Source: JAGVSV01 sp050952845
Lineage (GTDB): Bacteria; Bacillota; Clostridia; Christensenellales; Aristaeellaceae
Length of the DNA stretch: 64,000 nucleotides
Direction of reading: 5' to 3'
Assembly (NCBI GenBank): GCA_050952845.1
Contig: JBMNLP010000001.1
Span: 682,001-746,000 of the forward strand
The position numbers and the translations under genes were made by a program. The notes below the pieces were generated by a model. That model made no database searches, was not told where the DNA came from, and saw only the letters and a list, made by a program, of their open reading frames with translations. Positions 13,785 through 23,294 of this stretch are shown one piece after another; the stretch's first letter is position 1, and each line of letters opens with the position of its first letter.

Positions 13785-14912
13785 TCAAGCCTCCTGGAGC
13801 GTTAAGGCCGTAACGGTTGGATAGTCATCCGCTGTTATTGCGATATTGTTGGTTGCTCCGTTCATAAGCAGGTTCGAGTAGTCAAGGATTCCTGGGGTTT
13901 CCGAAAGTACCGAGCCAATCCGTGTGTATCTGACGCTGCCTTCTGCTTTTGCTTCGTCAAAATAGCTTAGTAGCCTTTGCTGATAAGCCGCCGTTACTTC
14001 TGTTAGCCCTGCGTCTTCCTCAAGCGTAACCGTTGCTGCAATGGTCAGGTTTTTCGGCGTTGCCGTTGTAACCGTAAGGATTGCCCCGATCGGCGCCAGC
14101 CGGCTGTCTCTGTCGCTTGGTGATATGATGTGCTCATAGACTGCGTTTTGTATGGTCGCATTGGCTGGTGCTCCGTTCGCATCGAGAACAATCAGCTTGA
14201 CCGTTCCGGTTCCAGCTCCCTGCCACTCTGGTATGACGAACGCCGAACCGACGCCGTCAACTTCTTTGGCCCAACGCTTGTAATCATTGTCGTTTCCAAC
14301 AAAGGAAGCCTCATTGTTTCGGTCGCGTTCCTTGATTCGCTCCCGTAGGCTGTCATCGTCTTCTTCTTCCGTGCCGCCGGTTGCCGGCTGGTAGTTGTTG
14401 ATGGTGGAAATGCCAACAATGGGAGAGGTCATCAAAGTAATAGAGTTTGCCGGCGCGTTACCTTCCGGGCCTAACAGCTTGCTCACAACCTCAACGGTTG
14501 CCACTCCATCGCTGTCCAGCGTCACAGGTTGCACGGTCTCGTATTCCAGATTGTTGCTGATAGCCGTCTTGGGCGTGCAAAACACAAAACCGACCGGGAT
14601 TACCGTTCCCGCTACTCCGGTAATTGAAAGCGTTGCTGTTGCGCGGGTTGCCTGCCGCCTGGTTAATCCGACGCCCTCCGCCAGTTTTTCGAGATACCCT
14701 CCATAACTCCATTCCGGGAAAAAAATCTGCATCGTGTCGTTAATGAGAATCATCATCTCCGCCTGCTCAATAGCCGAAGGTCGAGTAAAGTCGTGCGCGA
14801 ATCCGCAGTCCGTCTTGTCGATATCCTCTGGCAGCGCTTCAAGCATCCTGGCATGGATAATGTCATCATCAATAACCGCCAGCTTCTCCGGAGGTACATA
14901 AGGCTGTATCAT
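13785..14912 (-). CDS. Baseplate J-like protein (Mu gp47/PBSX XkdT)
   Basis: 375 residues, with the family signatures YLEKLAEGVGLTRRQATRA, AGTVIPVGFVF, EGNAPANSI and the EDDDSLRERIKERDR segment. It forms the outer wedge of the baseplate of contractile-tailed phages. It lies in the conserved xkdS-xkdT-xkdU order. Confidence 0.95.
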   Translation of the reverse strand: MIQPYVPPEKLAVIDDDIIHARMLEALPEDIDKTDCGFAHDFTRPSAIEQAEMMILINDTMQIFFPEWSYGGYLEKLAEGVGLTRRQATRATATLSITGVAGTVIPVGFVFCTPKTAISNNLEYETVQPVTLDSDGVATVEVVSKLLGPEGNAPANSITLMTSPIVGISTINNYQPATGGTEEEDDDSLRERIKERDRNNEASFVGNDNDYKRWAKEVDGVGSAFVIPEWQGAGTGTVKLIVLDANGAPANATIQNAVYEHIISPSDRDSRLAPIGAILTVTTATPKNLTIAATVTLEEDAGLTEVTAAYQQRLLSYFDEAKAEGSVRYTRIGSVLSETPGILDYSNLLMNGATNNIAITADDYPTVTALTLQEA

Positions 14913-14923
14913 TATTTCACCAC

Positions 14924-15382
14924 CTATCCTGCTACGCTCATGTCAACATCAAACGAAGCCCATTCTTTGGGCTTTATCGTGAATCCCGTGTAAAGCGTGT
15001 CCGAATCCCAAATGTATTCGAAGTCGTAAATTCTGTCGGTACAAGGATGGCTCATTAGCGCGTCCGTTATGGTGCGCTCGAGCGCGGATTGAACCGCTTC
15101 CCTGGCCGGCTCTGCGAGCGCTTCCTCGTAGTCAATCCCTGCGTCCATGTAGCTGAGGCATGCGCCTCTCTGCGTCTTTAGTACCTTGAGGCACCAAAGT
15201 ATGTAGGCATCCCTGCCTTCAACCATGACAACGCGGTTTGCTCCGTCCCGCACAAAGTCGCCAATCTCGTAATCAAAAAGAGGGCAAGGCTTAAACTCTT
15301 GACCCTCTATAACTTCTTCTTCATTCGCTCCCGGTATCTCAAAAACCGGGTAGCTCTCTATAATTTCTGACAAATCACTCAC
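14924..15382 (-). CDS. Baseplate wedge protein, DUF2634 (XkdS)
   Basis: 152 residues with the DUF2634/gp25-like pattern: an N-terminal FEIPG...FKPCPLFDYEIGDFV, then QRGACLSYMDAGIDYEEALAEPA and a C-terminal beta region. It is 11 bases upstream of the baseplate J gene, as in PBSX. Confidence 0.88.
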   Translation of the reverse strand: MSDLSEIIESYPVFEIPGANEEEVIEGQEFKPCPLFDYEIGDFVRDGANRVVMVEGRDAYILWCLKVLKTQRGACLSYMDAGIDYEEALAEPAREAVQSALERTITDALMSHPCTDRIYDFEYIWDSDTLYTGFTIKPKEWASFDVDMSVAG

Positions 15383-15391
15383 CGCCTCCCT

Positions 15392-15895
15392 TTAGAAAAT
15401 GCCTCCGGCCTCGTAAACAATGTCAATAACGACAGCGTCGTTCTGCACCCAGGCGACCAGGACCGTGTCTCCCGGCATAATCGAGCGCTGTGAGGCCCTG
15501 GCTATGTCAACATCGTGCGGGTGTGGTTTCTGGGTTGTTGTGACCGAGGCGGTTCGCACAGGCGATAGCTGGATAGTAACCGGATGACTGTGTCCATCTA
15601 CTGTTCCTGTTTGTCCTTCTGCCGTCGACTGCTCCGTGTATCCATGCGAATGCGGGTTGTCCTCCGCAGTGGTTTCCTCGGTGCTCACAACCTCGCTTTC
15701 CGGGAGAACCGCGTTTCTGCAAACAAGATAATCACTTGCCGGGATGGGGATTGGGTAGGTGTTTGTTAGTAGGCTGTAATCCTCCATAATGGTTCCGAAG
15801 TCAAGCAGTAGGCTTGTGTCTTTTCCTTTCTCCGCAACCTTTTTGATAGCTCCGGCCAGCTTGCTGATGCCAGGACTGTTATCTCCCTTGCTCAC
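15392..15895 (-). CDS. Baseplate protein, DUF2577 (XkdR)
   Basis: 167 residues from a GTG at 15895, with GGAGGTGA seven bases upstream; the GTG overlaps the stop of the preceding gene as GTGA. Visible are the start SKGDNSPGISKLAGAIKKVA, the His-rich insert HGYTEQ...DGHSHPV, and the C-terminal MPGDTVLVAWVQNDAVVIDIVY, a beta-barrel hub domain. Conserved position in the xkdQ-R-S-T series. Confidence 0.88.
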   Translation of the reverse strand: MSKGDNSPGISKLAGAIKKVAEKGKDTSLLLDFGTIMEDYSLLTNTYPIPIPASDYLVCRNAVLPESEVVSTEETTAEDNPHSHGYTEQSTAEGQTGTVDGHSHPVTIQLSPVRTASVTTTQKPHPHDVDIARASQRSIMPGDTVLVAWVQNDAVVIDIVYEAGGIF

Positions 15896-16887
15896 CTCGG
15901 TGTCACCTCCATCTGCATCACCATCCCTGTTGCGTTGTGTGCAATCCCCTTGACGTGGAAATAGCCATTGATCCCGTCTGCGTTGATGTGGATGCAATCT
16001 CCTTTCCTGATTGCGGGAAAGTCCGGGGCAATCAGTGATATTGTCCTTTCTGGCTCTCCCTTCTCATCAAGCACATCCCAAGCCTTTTGTTTGGCCTCCG
16101 AAATGTCGGAACTGCCTACCGACTGTATGCTTTGCAGCACGCCGTACTCGGTTTTGCCATCCAGCACCGCCTCAATAGCCGGCCTTCCTTCGCTGTCTTC
16201 CTTGCCGTAAATAACAACCCTTGTTACAAGGTTCGTGATGCTGTATCGTTCCCTGGTCTGGACGATGTTCTTGTCCGCAACGAATCCGTAAATCTTGTCG
16301 TTCGATCCGACCGCTATCACGTCGGCCTTACCCTCCCGCGCTCTGATTATTGATTCGCCTCCGCCCAATCTCCTTGCTTCAATGAGTGTATCAGTCAGCA
16401 TGCTTGATACCGACTTGCTTTTGTAAAGCGTTTTCTGGTGCGCCAGGTTCGGCGCTGTGTAGGTACCCATCGTAACCACCCAGGAATTGAGGATATCCGA
16501 GATGATGCTCTTGGTGCTGGTTCCGCTGGCGTAGTATTTGCTGTCGGAGGATTTCTGCAAGTAATACAGCATGTCGTAAGCCGTTATGTAAACGGCATCG
16601 TCTTTAATTTGGGAGTGCTCCCATTCCCAGATCGTTCCCTGGAAAACTTCTTTTTTTCCCTCTCCCCAATCCGCGTGAACGTATATGATCGTGCACAGGG
16701 CGAGCTGTTTCGATAGCCTGCCGCCGGTTTGCGGTATGTCTCTAATCGTTAGATTGAGCCGCATAGAAAGCTCGTTTTCGTTCTCCTCCCAGGCAATGTT
16801 CTCTGCGACGTTTTCCAGGGAAAGTCTTTTGCCGTCCGCGAGAACGGCAGTGACATAGTATTTGATGTTCGTCAGGTCTACCGCCAT
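15892..16887 (-). CDS. Baseplate hub protein (XkdQ-like)
   Basis: 331 residues. The PBSX XkdQ-type hub (related to phage T4 gp27 and Mu gp44) is indicated by the N-terminal beta region with VLADGKRLSLENVAENI, the central ISDILNSWVV segment and the C-terminal SLIAPDFPAIRKGDCIHI, HVKGIAHNATGMVMQMEV. It overlaps the DUF2577 gene by 4 bases. Confidence 0.88.
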   Translation of the reverse strand: MAVDLTNIKYYVTAVLADGKRLSLENVAENIAWEENENELSMRLNLTIRDIPQTGGRLSKQLALCTIIYVHADWGEGKKEVFQGTIWEWEHSQIKDDAVYITAYDMLYYLQKSSDSKYYASGTSTKSIISDILNSWVVTMGTYTAPNLAHQKTLYKSKSVSSMLTDTLIEARRLGGGESIIRAREGKADVIAVGSNDKIYGFVADKNIVQTRERYSITNLVTRVVIYGKEDSEGRPAIEAVLDGKTEYGVLQSIQSVGSSDISEAKQKAWDVLDEKGEPERTISLIAPDFPAIRKGDCIHINADGINGYFHVKGIAHNATGMVMQMEVTPR

Positions 16888-16902
16888 TCTCCGGCCTCCT
16901 TC

Positions 16903-17913
16903 TTAATATTTTGTCAGGAAGTTCTTGTTACTCTTTACCGCACTTGATTTTGCAGCGGCCTTCGTCGGTGCCGGTTTTGTAACCGTGCTCTTTTTACCAA
17001 GCGACTTGAATGCGTTGATCGCGGTCTTTGCTACGTTCACAATCAACTTCCCAGGGGGAGATGCGACGAAGTTTTTAACTGCTGTAGAAATGTTTGAAAC
17101 AACACTCTTGACCGTCTTCGTGAATACGGAAACGTTGGCCGCCGGCTTTGTGGCTGCTTTCTTGGCTGGCAACCGCAAGTAAATCCCAACCTGCAGCGTG
17201 TATTGGCTGACGCCCTTTCCTTTGTTTGCTTTGTCAATCGTTGCCTTGTTCATATTGTAGATTTCAAGCCACCGAGAGCCGTCTCCAAGCATAGCCTTCG
17301 CGATAGAGTAAAGGCTGTCTCCGGCTTTCACTCTGTAGCTCCCGCCGCCTGTGCTCCCGGTGTTTCCTGATCCGCTTCCCGGTTTTCCGCCGGTATTTGA
17401 GCCGCTGCTACCACCGCTGCCAGAAGAGGGTTTCCCACCGCCTCCGCCTGTTACGGTAGGCCTTGCTGGGTTCCTACGCGGAGGTGGAGGCGCACCTTGC
17501 ACAACGTTGATTGTAAGCTCCCTGCGCTTTGAAAGCGTGAGCGTGTATGAGGCGTTATCCACTCCGTAGAAGTCATACACAAAAGATTCGATGAAAACGT
17601 CGTCGTTTATTCCTGCTTCCGTTACCATCAACCTGAGCGTGTCGCCTCTGCCCATCCAATCCTCAAGGATAGCTATAATGCTCTTTGGTGATTGCCAATC
17701 AAAAACGAAGGGCATGCCCCTCATGGATGTTCCGGGGAACGTTCCGTTCCAGGAATAACCCTTGACCGTGGTGCCTCTGGGTATCTTTGTTTCCCCAATT
17801 TTTATGATGTTGAACGCTTGTGTTGATGCCCCTGTCTTGACGTTTAACCGATCTGGAAGGAGGGGAAACCTGAGCCTGCTTCCTGTTCTAAGATTAGTCA
17901 GAAAAATGTCCAT
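16903..17913 (-). CDS. LysM-containing tail protein (XkdP-like)
   Basis: 336 residues. Residues ~1-140 are a phage tail domain (RLRFPLLPDRLNVKTGASTQ, GTFPGTSM...). A Gly/Ser/Pro-rich linker (~140-195) leads to a LysM domain (YRVKAGDSLYSIAKAMLGDG, WLEIYNMNKATI) near residues 195-255, followed by a Lys/Ala/Val-rich C-terminal tail, which is longer than usual. It connects the tube end to the hub and may contact peptidoglycan. Confidence 0.9.
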   Translation of the reverse strand: MDIFLTNLRTGSRLRFPLLPDRLNVKTGASTQAFNIIKIGETKIPRGTTVKGYSWNGTFPGTSMRGMPFVFDWQSPKSIIAILEDWMGRGDTLRLMVTEAGINDDVFIESFVYDFYGVDNASYTLTLSKRRELTINVVQGAPPPPRRNPARPTVTGGGGGKPSSGSGGSSGSNTGGKPGSGSGNTGSTGGGSYRVKAGDSLYSIAKAMLGDGSRWLEIYNMNKATIDKANKGKGVSQYTLQVGIYLRLPAKKAATKPAANVSVFTKTVKSVVSNISTAVKNFVASPPGKLIVNVAKTAINAFKSLGKKSTVTKPAPTKAAAKSSAVKSNKNFLTKY

Positions 17914-17926
17914 GCTTCCCCTCCTA

Positions 17927-20900
17927 TCAAGTCAGGTTGGTTACAATATCCTCAAGCTGGCTGGCGATGTTCCCGCCAAGCAATTCGGCCAGTTCGCTGA
18001 TATTGCCTCGTATCTTATCCATGATATCTTCGCTGCTTCCGCCTTCTACCTGGAAGACCGGATTTGCAGCTACGTGTACCGTGATGTTCCTTCCTCCGAC
18101 GCTCCTTGGGTTCGCGTTCAGCGGCTTCCGTTTACTCTGGTTGTCATCGCCGCTCTCCCAATCGTCGCCTTCAGTGCTTGCGACAGCATCAGCGTATGGG
18201 GCAAGTATTCCGCCTTCTGCGAAGGTATTTATTCCCAGCATCCGGCCAGCCTGAATCCACAGGTCAATCCCTCTGCTCCTGCGCTTTGATCCCAGCGGTA
18301 TGATTGCTTCCGGGCCATCCTCTGCCACAAGCGAGAGGAAAGCGCCGTCATAAATCCCGCCTGCCGCGTTCTGCGGCACTTCGGAAACGTTATCTCTCAC
18401 AATATTGTTTGTGATGTTGTTGGTTATGTGTGTTAGCGTGGTTGTGGCCGTTTGTCCGTCCGCTGCCCTTAGTGAGGCAATCAGGTTGTCTACCTGCGTT
18501 TTGGCTCCGGTTGCATCTCCGCCTACACCGACAAATGCTTCCTGCACCTTCGTTAGAGAGAAGGCTGATAGGTCAACGCCTTTCAACGTTTCCAGTGCTG
18601 TGTTGATTTCGTCCAGGCTGCTGATCTTATCTTCTCCCAGGGCTTCCAGCGCCTTATTGACCTGGCTTAACGCCTCCGCTCCTTCTGCTGAGGCAGAGAA
18701 AGCCTTTTTCTGCTCCTCTGTGAGCGTGGTGTAGTTTGTGGCTATGGTCTGTACTCTGCTCTTGACCGTTTCCATAACCTCAGACTTGGCCGCCAGTTCT
18801 GCTACCTGTACCGCCTGGGTCTTGTCGCCTTCCTGGAGGTAGTCGGTGCGCTTGTTCAGTTGGTCGAGTGCAACCACCGCATCCTCGAACATCTTCTTGT
18901 TCGCGTCGTTTAGTTGCGTGTAGTTCAGCGCAAGCTCCTCCAACGTTTTGCCGGCAAGGTCTGGTGCTCCCTGGAAGCTGTCATACGATATAAGCTCCTT
19001 CTCTTTCTGGTACTGAGTGACCAGGGATTGGTGCTGCGTGTCGTAATCGCTTTTTGCTTGAGTATAGTCTGGGGTAATCATTTGTAAGGCGTCCTGCAGG
19101 TCAAGAAGCACTTGGTCGAAACCTCCGCTTTCAGTCATGTACCATGCGTTCGGCGCTTCTTTGCCCGTGAAGTAGTAGCCCTCGTGAGAATCAACAAGCG
19201 GCGCAACTTCCTGCTCGTACCTCGTCTGAAGGTTTTTTATTCCTGGGGCGAACGTTCCCGCTTCCCATCCAACAAATTGTTCATAGGTGATCTCGTCGTT
19301 TCTGAATCTGCTAAGCTGGTTGCCGTATTGAGTGACAAGAGTTTGCCGCTCTGCCTCGAGCACGGTAACAATATCCTGGGCTGCTTTTATGTTGCTCTGT
19401 TCCTGTTCGTAGACCTGGTAGGCAGCCTGATATTCGTCGCGTTTTTGTACCGCTTGCGGCACAGTGCGCCTTCCTCTCTCTACCTCGCCTTGCAGCTCTG
19501 CGTACTTCCTGGACGCTTCCGCCGCTCGGAACTGCGCTGCCATCTCCAGCTTTTCGGGCGAAGGCAGGCCGTTCTCTCCAAAGTCTTCCTTTGTGATGAT
19601 TCCGCCGCTCAACTCGATAAGCCTTTGCTGTGCTTCTGCAAGCTGCTTGTTGTAGTCTTCGAGTTGTTGCTGGCTTAGGCTACCTTGTGCAAGCGCGACG
19701 TTAATCGTTGCATTGATGTCGCCAATGCCGGCCATTGCGCTTGATACGCGCTCTATGTCTTCCGCAGACATTCCGGCTTTCGCCATTTCCGCTTTGATTT
19801 CTGCTTCTCGGTTGCTGATCTTTTCGAGCTGTTCAACCAATGCTCCAAGCTGTTCCTGGGTTAATCCCTGGCCGCTTAGCATCATCGTGATCTCCGCTTC
19901 TCTCGTCGAAAGAGAGGCGTACTGTTCGGATAGCGTCGCAATCTCTGTGGTGGTTAGGCCGCCCTGCGCAATCTTGGCCTCGATTTCGGCTTTTTTATCC
20001 TTGATCTGGTCGAGGTTCTCCCTGTAAGCCTTTACTTGGTCAGGCTCTAAGGATGCGCCTGTAAGCTGCAGATCAAGCTCCGCTTTCCTGGTTTTTATTC
20101 CAGCAAGCTCGGAGCTGAGGGTTGTTATTTGTTCCTGGGTGAGGCTGCTGTTGGACATGATGACATTTACCTCAGCTTTTTTAGTGTTGATGTTTTCAAT
20201 CATCCCGCTAACCCATGCAAGCCTTAATCCGACCCAGCCCATGCCTTCGAGCTTGAGCGTGATTGTTTCTTCCCGGCTCTTGATAATTTCGAGCTCCTTC
20301 ATATAGGCTTCCGCTTCCGTTCCGGTTACTCCCTTGCCAAGCGCCATTTTGATTTGTTCTTCCCGGCCCTTTAGCCCGGCCAGCTCGTCCATGTATTCCT
20401 GCACTTCGGTTGCTCTCAAGGTGTTGGCTGCAAGCTGCGCTTCCAGTTCAACCCTTTTCCCGCGCAGTTGGTCGAGCTCTGCCTGGTACTGTGCTATCTG
20501 TTCCGGAGTGAGCGTTTTATCCGAGAGCTGCGCCAGCAACCAAACCTCCCGGCTGTCAAGCTCCGCGAGCTGCGCCTGCAGGTTAGTGATGACTTTCTGG
20601 TTGCTTTCTCCGGCTTTGATCTTTATTTCCAACGTTTTTATGTCAGAAACAGCCTGGTTAAACTCGCGGACCTTTTCTGCGCTCTGGACGTATTCCTCGG
20701 CTGCCTGCTTCGCGCCGTCGCTGAAATGTAGCAGCCTTTGCCGGTTTTGTTCCTGGGTCTTGTTGTAATGGTTTACTCCAACTGCTACGGCTGTGATTGC
20801 CGCCGCTGCAACCCATCCCCATACAGGGATGGCCGCGAGTGCAGTCTTTAATCCGCCAAGCACCACTCCGGCCTTTCCAATTCCTGCAGCCGACGCTGCC

Positions 20901-23086
20901 GCCGTCGTGCCAACCTTCGCGGTCGCCGCCGCCGCCGCTGCTGCGGAGCCTGAAACTCCACCAAATCCAACCTTTAGTGCAGCCAATAGCTTTGATATGC
21001 CGAGGATGCCGCTGCCAACCTTGATGGCTCCGAAGCCAAACAAGCCAGCCTTTAGGCCGCCGGGCATCGCACCCAATACCTGCTTTAAGTCAAAGGCTCC
21101 GGCAAACGAGGTGACGAAGGTCTTCGCCGCTTCCGCACCGGCTTTTGCAAGCCCGGTAAGGTTCATGCCTTCAAAGTCGATTTCTTCTCCCTTGATGGCC
21201 GCGAATATTCCAACTATCGCCCCTCTGAGGAAATTCCCGATGCTCTCGGCAATCCTCTTTACAACAGCAATCACCCTGGCTTGGCCGGGGCCGTCCCACC
21301 ATTTCTGGAAGGGTTCGGCAATTATCTTGTCCCAAAGGACAAAGAACTTCGCCGCCAGTCCGTCGGCATTCTTGAAGTCTGCGCTGTTGAGTATGTTTGT
21401 TACAAAGTCCTTGATTTCCTTCGCCTTTGCGATGGCCTTGTCAACCGCCGTTTCAATCCGCGCCTGTATCTCGGGTATCTTGCCCGTTAGCCATTGGACG
21501 GCCTGGCGCAGGTATGGGTCAAACTTCTCCATCAGCTCCAGCTTTGCTGTTTCAACCGCGCCGCCGAGTTCTTCCAGGTCGCCGGCCAGGTTATCAAGCC
21601 GTATGGCTGCCATCTCCTTGGCTGCGCCAGCGCTGTTATCCAGCGCGTATGAAAACTCATCGAACACGTCCGCGCCCTGGCTGATAACGCCAAGCCAAGC
21701 GGAGGAAGCATATGTGCCGAAAAGCGTCTCTGTGTATTCAAGCCGCTGGCTCTCTGTTAGCCCAGCAAACGCTCCGGAGAGCTCCCTCACAATGGTGCTC
21801 ATCTTTTTCATGCTGCCGTCTGCCGCAACGAAGCTGATGTTCAAGTCCTTCATGACTTCTTTGGCCTGTTTGGTCGGCGCTGCCATGCTCATTAGTGAGC
21901 TTCTTAACGCTGTGCCAGCCATCGAGCCCTTGATGCCTGCGTTTGCCATCATGCCGGCCAGGGCAGAAACCTCGTGCAGCTGTAGCCCGAAGCTATGCGC
22001 TACCGGTGCAGCGTACTTGAGTGTTTCGCCCAGTCCCTCGATTGTGGTGTTGCTGCTGGTCGCAGTTTTCGCAAATATGTCCGCTGCCCTTGAAGCCTGG
22101 TCTGCGCTCATGCCCATAGCCGTCATTACGTCCGAAACAATATCCGCAGCCACTCCGAGATCCGTTGCGCCTGCTGCTGCCAGGTCAAGTAGGCCTGGCA
22201 TCGCCGCAATGATCTGGTTCGTATTCCAGCCTGCCATCGCGAGGTATTGCATACCTTGGCTTGCCTCTGATGCTGAGAACACGGTTTCGGCGCCAAGGTC
22301 TTTCGCTGTTTGTTTCAGCATCAAGAAGTCTTGTCCAGTGGCTCCGGTTAAAGAGCGCACCGCGCTCATTCCGGTTTCAAACTCATTGAACGTCGTTACG
22401 ACTTCCCTGACGCCCATTCCTATGCCAGCTACTGAAAGCGCCATGGTAATCGGGTTCCTGAACAGCCCCATGAGTTTTCGGAATGGCGCTGTTACAAAGT
22501 CCTTCATCCTGACAGCAACGTGCCACGCCTTGCTGGTAAGCCTCTTTGCAAAGTTCCAGATTGTCTTTAGAACAGGCGAGGCCTTGTCAAGCGCCTCAAC
22601 AATCAGCTTGAATTTCTCCTTGAACATTGACCGTAGCGTTTTCTGGCTGCGCTCAATACGCTGGGTAAATCGGTCGGTCGCCTGGCCTGCCTGGTTCATG
22701 CCTGCCTGGGCGCTGGCTCCGGCTTGTTTCGCCGCGTTTCCCATCTGGTTGAAGTCGCTTTTTACCTTGTCCAGCTTCCCGCCCTGGTCAATACTCTTTG
22801 TAGCGTCCGATACATCGTCAACGGAATCTGCCGCGTCTTCTGCTGCGTCTCCCATTTCCTCAAAGCCATCTCCGGCTTCTTCTGCCGATTTTCCAGCCTG
22901 CTTCAAAGAGGAAGCGGCTTCCTTCGCTCCGCTCTCCATTTTCTTCATCGCGTCGGAAGCCGCTTTTTTAGTCTTGTTCGCAGTGGTGAGTACGCCCATC
23001 AGGGCTTCCTCGAGCTTTTTAATCTCTCCCTGGTCGGCTTTGTTGATGACCTCTACAGGGATTTCAATTCTGAAAACCTGTTCCAT
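17927..23086 (-). CDS. Tail tape measure protein
   Basis: 1719 residues; the length sets tail length. After an Ala/Lys-rich coiled-coil start, residues ~220-500 carry the TP901-type core (FNEFETGMSAVRSLTGATGQ, QYLAMAGWNTNQIIAAMPGL, IKGSMAGTALRSSLMSM). Hydrophobic segments near residues 640-770 include VLGGLKTALAAIPVWGWVAA. Residues ~830-1155 contain about ten degenerate 31-35 residue coiled-coil repeats of the type LTxEQ...L..(I/L)..R.AEI...L. The C-terminus has the globular PQNAAGGIYDGAFLSLVAED end. AGGAGG lies 13 bases upstream of the start. Confidence 0.95.
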   Translation of the reverse strand: MEQVFRIEIPVEVINKADQGEIKKLEEALMGVLTTANKTKKAASDAMKKMESGAKEAASSLKQAGKSAEEAGDGFEEMGDAAEDAADSVDDVSDATKSIDQGGKLDKVKSDFNQMGNAAKQAGASAQAGMNQAGQATDRFTQRIERSQKTLRSMFKEKFKLIVEALDKASPVLKTIWNFAKRLTSKAWHVAVRMKDFVTAPFRKLMGLFRNPITMALSVAGIGMGVREVVTTFNEFETGMSAVRSLTGATGQDFLMLKQTAKDLGAETVFSASEASQGMQYLAMAGWNTNQIIAAMPGLLDLAAAGATDLGVAADIVSDVMTAMGMSADQASRAADIFAKTATSSNTTIEGLGETLKYAAPVAHSFGLQLHEVSALAGMMANAGIKGSMAGTALRSSLMSMAAPTKQAKEVMKDLNISFVAADGSMKKMSTIVRELSGAFAGLTESQRLEYTETLFGTYASSAWLGVISQGADVFDEFSYALDNSAGAAKEMAAIRLDNLAGDLEELGGAVETAKLELMEKFDPYLRQAVQWLTGKIPEIQARIETAVDKAIAKAKEIKDFVTNILNSADFKNADGLAAKFFVLWDKIIAEPFQKWWDGPGQARVIAVVKRIAESIGNFLRGAIVGIFAAIKGEEIDFEGMNLTGLAKAGAEAAKTFVTSFAGAFDLKQVLGAMPGGLKAGLFGFGAIKVGSGILGISKLLAALKVGFGGVSGSAAAAAAATAKVGTTAAASAAGIGKAGVVLGGLKTALAAIPVWGWVAAAAITAVAVGVNHYNKTQEQNRQRLLHFSDGAKQAAEEYVQSAEKVREFNQAVSDIKTLEIKIKAGESNQKVITNLQAQLAELDSREVWLLAQLSDKTLTPEQIAQYQAELDQLRGKRVELEAQLAANTLRATEVQEYMDELAGLKGREEQIKMALGKGVTGTEAEAYMKELEIIKSREETITLKLEGMGWVGLRLAWVSGMIENINTKKAEVNVIMSNSSLTQEQITTLSSELAGIKTRKAELDLQLTGASLEPDQVKAYRENLDQIKDKKAEIEAKIAQGGLTTTEIATLSEQYASLSTREAEITMMLSGQGLTQEQLGALVEQLEKISNREAEIKAEMAKAGMSAEDIERVSSAMAGIGDINATINVALAQGSLSQQQLEDYNKQLAEAQQRLIELSGGIITKEDFGENGLPSPEKLEMAAQFRAAEASRKYAELQGEVERGRRTVPQAVQKRDEYQAAYQVYEQEQSNIKAAQDIVTVLEAERQTLVTQYGNQLSRFRNDEITYEQFVGWEAGTFAPGIKNLQTRYEQEVAPLVDSHEGYYFTGKEAPNAWYMTESGGFDQVLLDLQDALQMITPDYTQAKSDYDTQHQSLVTQYQKEKELISYDSFQGAPDLAGKTLEELALNYTQLNDANKKMFEDAVVALDQLNKRTDYLQEGDKTQAVQVAELAAKSEVMETVKSRVQTIATNYTTLTEEQKKAFSASAEGAEALSQVNKALEALGEDKISSLDEINTALETLKGVDLSAFSLTKVQEAFVGVGGDATGAKTQVDNLIASLRAADGQTATTTLTHITNNITNNIVRDNVSEVPQNAAGGIYDGAFLSLVAEDGPEAIIPLGSKRRSRGIDLWIQAGRMLGINTFAEGGILAPYADAVASTEGDDWESGDDNQSKRKPLNANPRSVGGRNITVHVAANPVFQVEGGSSEDIMDKIRGNISELAELLGGNIASQLEDIVTNLT

Positions 23087-23096
23087 GCCTGCGTGC

Positions 23097-23294
23097 TCAC
23101 CTCCTGTTCGCTGCTTGTCTTTGCCGCTCTCTGATCGCTGCTGCTTGTTCTGCCTCGGCCTCGAGCTGGACTTCCATGCTCATTAGCAGAAAAGTGCGCA
23201 CAAAGCGCGGCTTGCGCATCACCTCATCCGGGGTTATCCCGGTTCTTTGGAAGATGTTGTGCAAAAGCCGCGCTTTGCCGCCAACGATTATTAG
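23097..23294 (-). CDS. Tail assembly chaperone -1 frameshift extension (T part)
   Basis: A 65-codon frame with no start codon of its own, open from the slippery site to TGA at 23099-23097. It encodes LIIVGGKARLLHNIFQRTGI and onward, ending in a charged Gln/Arg-rich tail. Joined to the upstream gene by a -1 shift it gives a ~239-residue protein, the equivalent of lambda gpGT. The stop overlaps the ribosome binding site of the tape measure gene. This arrangement between the chaperone and the tape measure gene is conserved in long-tailed phages. Confidence 0.85.
   Translation of the reverse strand, partial: LIIVGGKARLLHNIFQRTGITPDEVMRKPRFVRTFLLMSMEVQLEAEAEQAAAIRERQRQAANRR

Noticed and set aside
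20793..23186. A 797-codon open frame on the plus strand opposite the tape measure gene
   Set aside because: It is antisense to a clear tape measure protein, has low-complexity Ala/Ser/Pro composition, and lacks a ribosome binding site.
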